A stretch of DNA of 17,066 nt, taken from the NCBI GenBank assembly GCA_002381945.1, contig DFXY01000045.1:7986-25051 (forward strand). Direction: 5' to 3'. This stretch comes from Bacteriovoracaceae bacterium UBA4096 (lineage in GTDB: Bacteria; Bdellovibrionota; Bacteriovoracia; Bacteriovoracales; Bacteriovoracaceae). Position numbers and translations under genes: made by a program. Numbering within the stretch: position 1 is the first letter of the stretch; each line of letters opens with the position of its first letter. The notes below the pieces were generated by a model, which saw only the letters and a list, made by a program, of their open reading frames with translations, did not search any database and was not told the origin of the DNA. This document shows positions 15,284 through 17,066 of this stretch, in pieces.

Positions 15284-15736
15284 ATGTTTTCATCTGAATT
15301 AGATGCCTTTCTAAAAAAGAATGAAGGTAAAAAAATCGTATTCACCAATGGATGCTTTGATATTCTACATCGAGGACATGTTACCTATCTCAATGAAGCC
15401 AGGAAGCTCGGTGATGTACTGGTTATAGGTCTAAATTCAGATAACAGTGTAAGAAAATTAAAAGGCCCGGAAAGACCTATCAATAATGAGCTTGATCGTG
15501 GATATGTTTTATCCCAACTTCGTGCAGTTGATTTCGTGGAAATTTTTGATGAACCAACTCCTCTTTCTTTAATAATTAAAGTCCGGCCTCAAGTCTTAGT
15601 CAAAGGAGGAGACTGGAAGATCGATCAAATCGTGGGTGCTAAGGAAGTTATCGCCAATGGCGGGGAAGTCTTCTCGCTAAATTTTGTTGATGGCTATTCT
15701 ACAACTTCAGTTATTCATAAGATTCAAACTACCTAG
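15284..15736 (+). CDS. rfaE2: D-glycero-beta-D-manno-heptose 1-phosphate adenylyltransferase (stand-alone HldE C-terminal type)
   Basis: The enzyme makes ADP-heptose from heptose 1-phosphate and ATP for the LPS inner core. The 150-residue product is the nucleotidyltransferase half of HldE without the kinase domain. TNGCFDILHRGH (21-32) contains the HxGH nucleotide-binding motif. KLKGPERPIN, DEPTPLSLI, VLVKGGDW and GYSTTSVI are all family hallmarks. The start lies one base after the stop of the RDD gene, with AAGG nine bases before the ATG, so it is in the same operon. Its presence indicates an LPS with heptose and a Gram-negative host. The matching kinase (rfaE1) is not in the window. Confidence 0.94.
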   Translation: MFSSELDAFLKKNEGKKIVFTNGCFDILHRGHVTYLNEARKLGDVLVIGLNSDNSVRKLKGPERPINNELDRGYVLSQLRAVDFVEIFDEPTPLSLIIKVRPQVLVKGGDWKIDQIVGAKEVIANGGEVFSLNFVDGYSTTSVIHKIQTT

Positions 15737-15807
15737 GCCCTATCTAACTACTTGAAACCTAAGCTAAATCATAATTAATTATTCTTCTAGTCAAAAAAAG
15801 CCGTCAT

Positions 15808-15830
15808 GTATTACCGGAGTATTACGATAA
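15808..15830 (+). promoter_or_regulatory. Possible flagellin promoter / operator region with direct repeat
   Basis: GTATTAC occurs twice, at 15808-15814 and 15819-15825, eleven bases (about one helical turn) apart. The second copy runs into TACGATAA (15823-15830), a 6 of 8 match to the sigma-28 -10 consensus GCCGATAA. No TAAA-like -35 box is found at the expected distance, so the promoter call is weak. Confidence 0.3.
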
Positions 15831-15838
15831 GGAACTGA

Positions 15839-15859
15839 GCCTGACCGTAGTGGTCAGGC
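15839..15859 (+). promoter_or_regulatory. Perfect hairpin in the flagellin leader
   Basis: GCCTGACC (15839-15846), loop GTAGT and GGTCAGGC (15852-15859) form a perfect 8-bp GC-rich stem. It lies 28 bases upstream of the flagellin ATG and just downstream of the weak sigma-28-like -10 element. No T-tract follows. It would sit at or near the 5' end of the mRNA if that promoter is used, where such a stem could protect the transcript; this is inferred. Confidence 0.65.
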
Positions 15860-15887
15860 ATAATGATTCTTTCTAAGGAGTACGTTG

Positions 15888-16718
15888 ATGGGCTTAAGAA
15901 TCAACACCAACATTGCCTCGCTGGCAGTGCAGAAGAATTTGAAGGCTTCAAATTCCCTGCAAGAAGCGGAGTTTTCAAAACTCTCGTCTGGTAAACGAAT
16001 CACTAAGTCTGCAGATGATGCTGCAGGTTTGGCGATTGCTAAAAAGTTAGAAGCCGAAACCCGTGGTTTACGGATGGCCAACAGAAATGCAAACGATGCG
16101 ATCTCGCTCGTTCAAGTTGCCGAAGGGGGGCTGAATGAATCGAGTAACATTCTTACTCGTTTGCGAGAACTTTCCATTCAGGCCGGTTCAGACACAGTTG
16201 GAGATGCCGAGCGAGGTTATCTTTCACTAGAGTATGAACAGCTGGTACAGGAGGCGGATCGTATTTCAAAAACGACCTCCTTCAATGGAAGATCGCTTCT
16301 CGAAGGAAAGGGAGATGTGCTCCAATTCCAGGTAGGTGCGATGGGAGGAGAGAATAATAAGATTGAACTCGACTCCAGTGTGACAGATGCTTCTTCCGAG
16401 AATCTCGGAATAAGTGGAACCAATCTTAGAGATAAGGATGGTGCTTTACAAAATCTAGAGGTAATTGACTCTGCTATTCAAAAGGTCAGTGGATTCAGAG
16501 CGAACTTAGGTTCGATCCAATCCCGCCTTCAATCTACCATCAACAACCTTGATGTAGCAGTTGTTAACCAAGAAGCTGCTAGATCACGAATTGAAGATGT
16601 GGATGTTGCAGAATCGACTGCAAAACTCGCTTCTTATCAAATTCAGAATGCGGCAGGTACTGCAACATTGGTTCAAGCGAATCAACTTGGTAACAGTGCC
16701 CTGCGGTTAATCGGATAA
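15888..16718 (+). CDS. fliC: Flagellin
   Basis: Flagellin is exported through the flagellar type III system and forms the filament. The ATG at 15888 is chosen because AAGGAG (15875-15880) lies seven bases upstream and gives the usual MGLRINTN start; a TTG just before it would add one residue. The 276-residue product is compact, with conserved D0/D1 ends: LSSGKRITKSADDAAGLAIA (a family signature) near residues 32-51, LTRLRELSIQ (a TLR5-site-like segment) near 88-97, and the C-terminal helix ending in ATLVQANQLGNSALRLIG. The variable middle, about residues 140-185, is very short. No FliS or FliD is visible. The gene has its own leader hairpin and a strong terminator. Which flagellin paralogue it is cannot be told. 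Confidence 0.96.
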   Translation: MGLRINTNIASLAVQKNLKASNSLQEAEFSKLSSGKRITKSADDAAGLAIAKKLEAETRGLRMANRNANDAISLVQVAEGGLNESSNILTRLRELSIQAGSDTVGDAERGYLSLEYEQLVQEADRISKTTSFNGRSLLEGKGDVLQFQVGAMGGENNKIELDSSVTDASSENLGISGTNLRDKDGALQNLEVIDSAIQKVSGFRANLGSIQSRLQSTINNLDVAVVNQEAARSRIEDVDVAESTAKLASYQIQNAAGTATLVQANQLGNSALRLIG

Positions 16719-16747
16719 GTCGAACCTTACGGATATGTCTTAAGCCC

Positions 16748-16782
16748 AAGACCCCCAGGCGAAATAACTTGGGGGTCTTTTT
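16748..16782 (+). terminator. Intrinsic terminator after flagellin
   Basis: AAGACCCCCA (16748-16757) pairs with TGGGGGTCTT (16770-16779), and the stem can extend by two more pairs around loop CGAAATAA. The T-run 16778-16782 follows directly. It is a strong terminator. The Shine-Dalgarno bases of the next gene begin one base after the T-run. Confidence 0.92.
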
Positions 16783-16791
16783 GGAGTAATC

Positions 16792-17066
16792 TTGGCCAAT
16801 GATAATAGACTAAAAAAAGTCAAAGATGAAGCAATCATCTTTGGTTTAATAACCGGAGCAAAGGAGAATAACTCCGAAATGTTTATTTGGAGATTGGTAG
16901 GCGGCTCTAAGAATTTGGGTCAGGTGAGAATTGAATCCGTAAGGAAATCGCGTCGAGACTTTTGCATCATACCTGCTGATGGACAAGAAAGAAGTGTGCA
17001 AGATCTCATGGGAAGCCAGAATCATATTGATATTTATGTTCCAGATTCAGCTCTTCTTTTACGATG
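16792..17066 (+). CDS. Uncharacterised protein, N-terminal part (possibly PilZ/YcgR-related), cut by window edge
   Basis: A frame open to the window end encodes at least 91 residues beginning TTG-GCC-AAT, with GGAG (16783-16786) five bases upstream. The ATG at 16799 is out of frame and stops after four codons, so TTG is the likely start. The visible part is hydrophilic and mixed alpha/beta, with IWRLVGG, SRRDFCIIPADG and IDIYVPDSALLLR. The last segments recall the N-terminal domain of YcgR-like c-di-GMP flagellar-brake proteins, and the neighbouring flagellin would suit that, but the diagnostic PilZ RxxxR motif would lie beyond the window. The family suggestion is tentative; that it is a real gene is likely from its continuous frame and Shine-Dalgarno sequence. 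Confidence 0.65.
   Translation, partial: MANDNRLKKVKDEAIIFGLITGAKENNSEMFIWRLVGGSKNLGQVRIESVRKSRRDFCIIPADGQERSVQDLMGSQNHIDIYVPDSALLLR

Noticed and set aside
15776..15887. Sigma-54 promoter for flagellin
   Set aside because: No GG-N10-GC pair with the right flanks is present upstream of the gene.

Overview
This window looks like ordinary chromosome from a Gram-negative, flagellated bacterium. The likeliest group is the Bdellovibrio/Bacteriovorax lineage (Bdellovibrionota). That placement is an inference from three things together: a moderate-to-low GC division/cell-wall cluster, an RNase J in an organism that also makes LPS heptose precursors, and a compact flagellin with an MGLRINTN start. 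No marker gene such as rRNA is present to prove it, and there are no insertion sequences, CRISPR arrays, tRNAs or prophage genes.

Region 1 (1-9889, plus strand) is the distal part of the dcw cluster: mraY (3' end), murD, ftsW, murG, murC, murB, an ftsQ-like gene, ftsA and ftsZ. Genes overlap or nearly touch except at two leaders, before ftsW and before ftsA, and both leaders hold RNA hairpins. Together the genes make lipid II (MraY, MurB, MurC, MurD, MurG) and build the septum (FtsW, FtsQ, FtsA, FtsZ). No ddl lies between murB and ftsQ. A strong bidirectional terminator at 9888-9919 closes the cluster.

Region 2 (9922-12778, minus strand) is a three-gene unit converging on ftsZ: uridine kinase, ribonuclease J and a membrane-anchored zinc-finger protein whose start codon overlaps the RNase J stop codon.

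Region 3 (12880-15736, plus strand) holds prmA and rsmE (ribosomal protein and 16S rRNA methylation), an RDD-family membrane protein with a long disordered N-terminal tail, and a stand-alone heptose-1-phosphate adenylyltransferase.

Region 4 (15737-17066) is a flagellin gene with a structured leader and a strong terminator, followed immediately by the start of an uncharacterised gene cut by the window edge.

The most notable signal is the murD product. Its fold and C-terminal domain look right, but the ATP-binding and metal/carbamate catalytic motifs of Mur ligases are replaced, including the P-loop lysine, although the frame is fully open. It may be a non-catalytic MurD-like protein kept in the division cluster. 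The second is a near-perfect 14-bp hairpin ending three bases before the ftsW start codon, where no Shine-Dalgarno sequence is visible.
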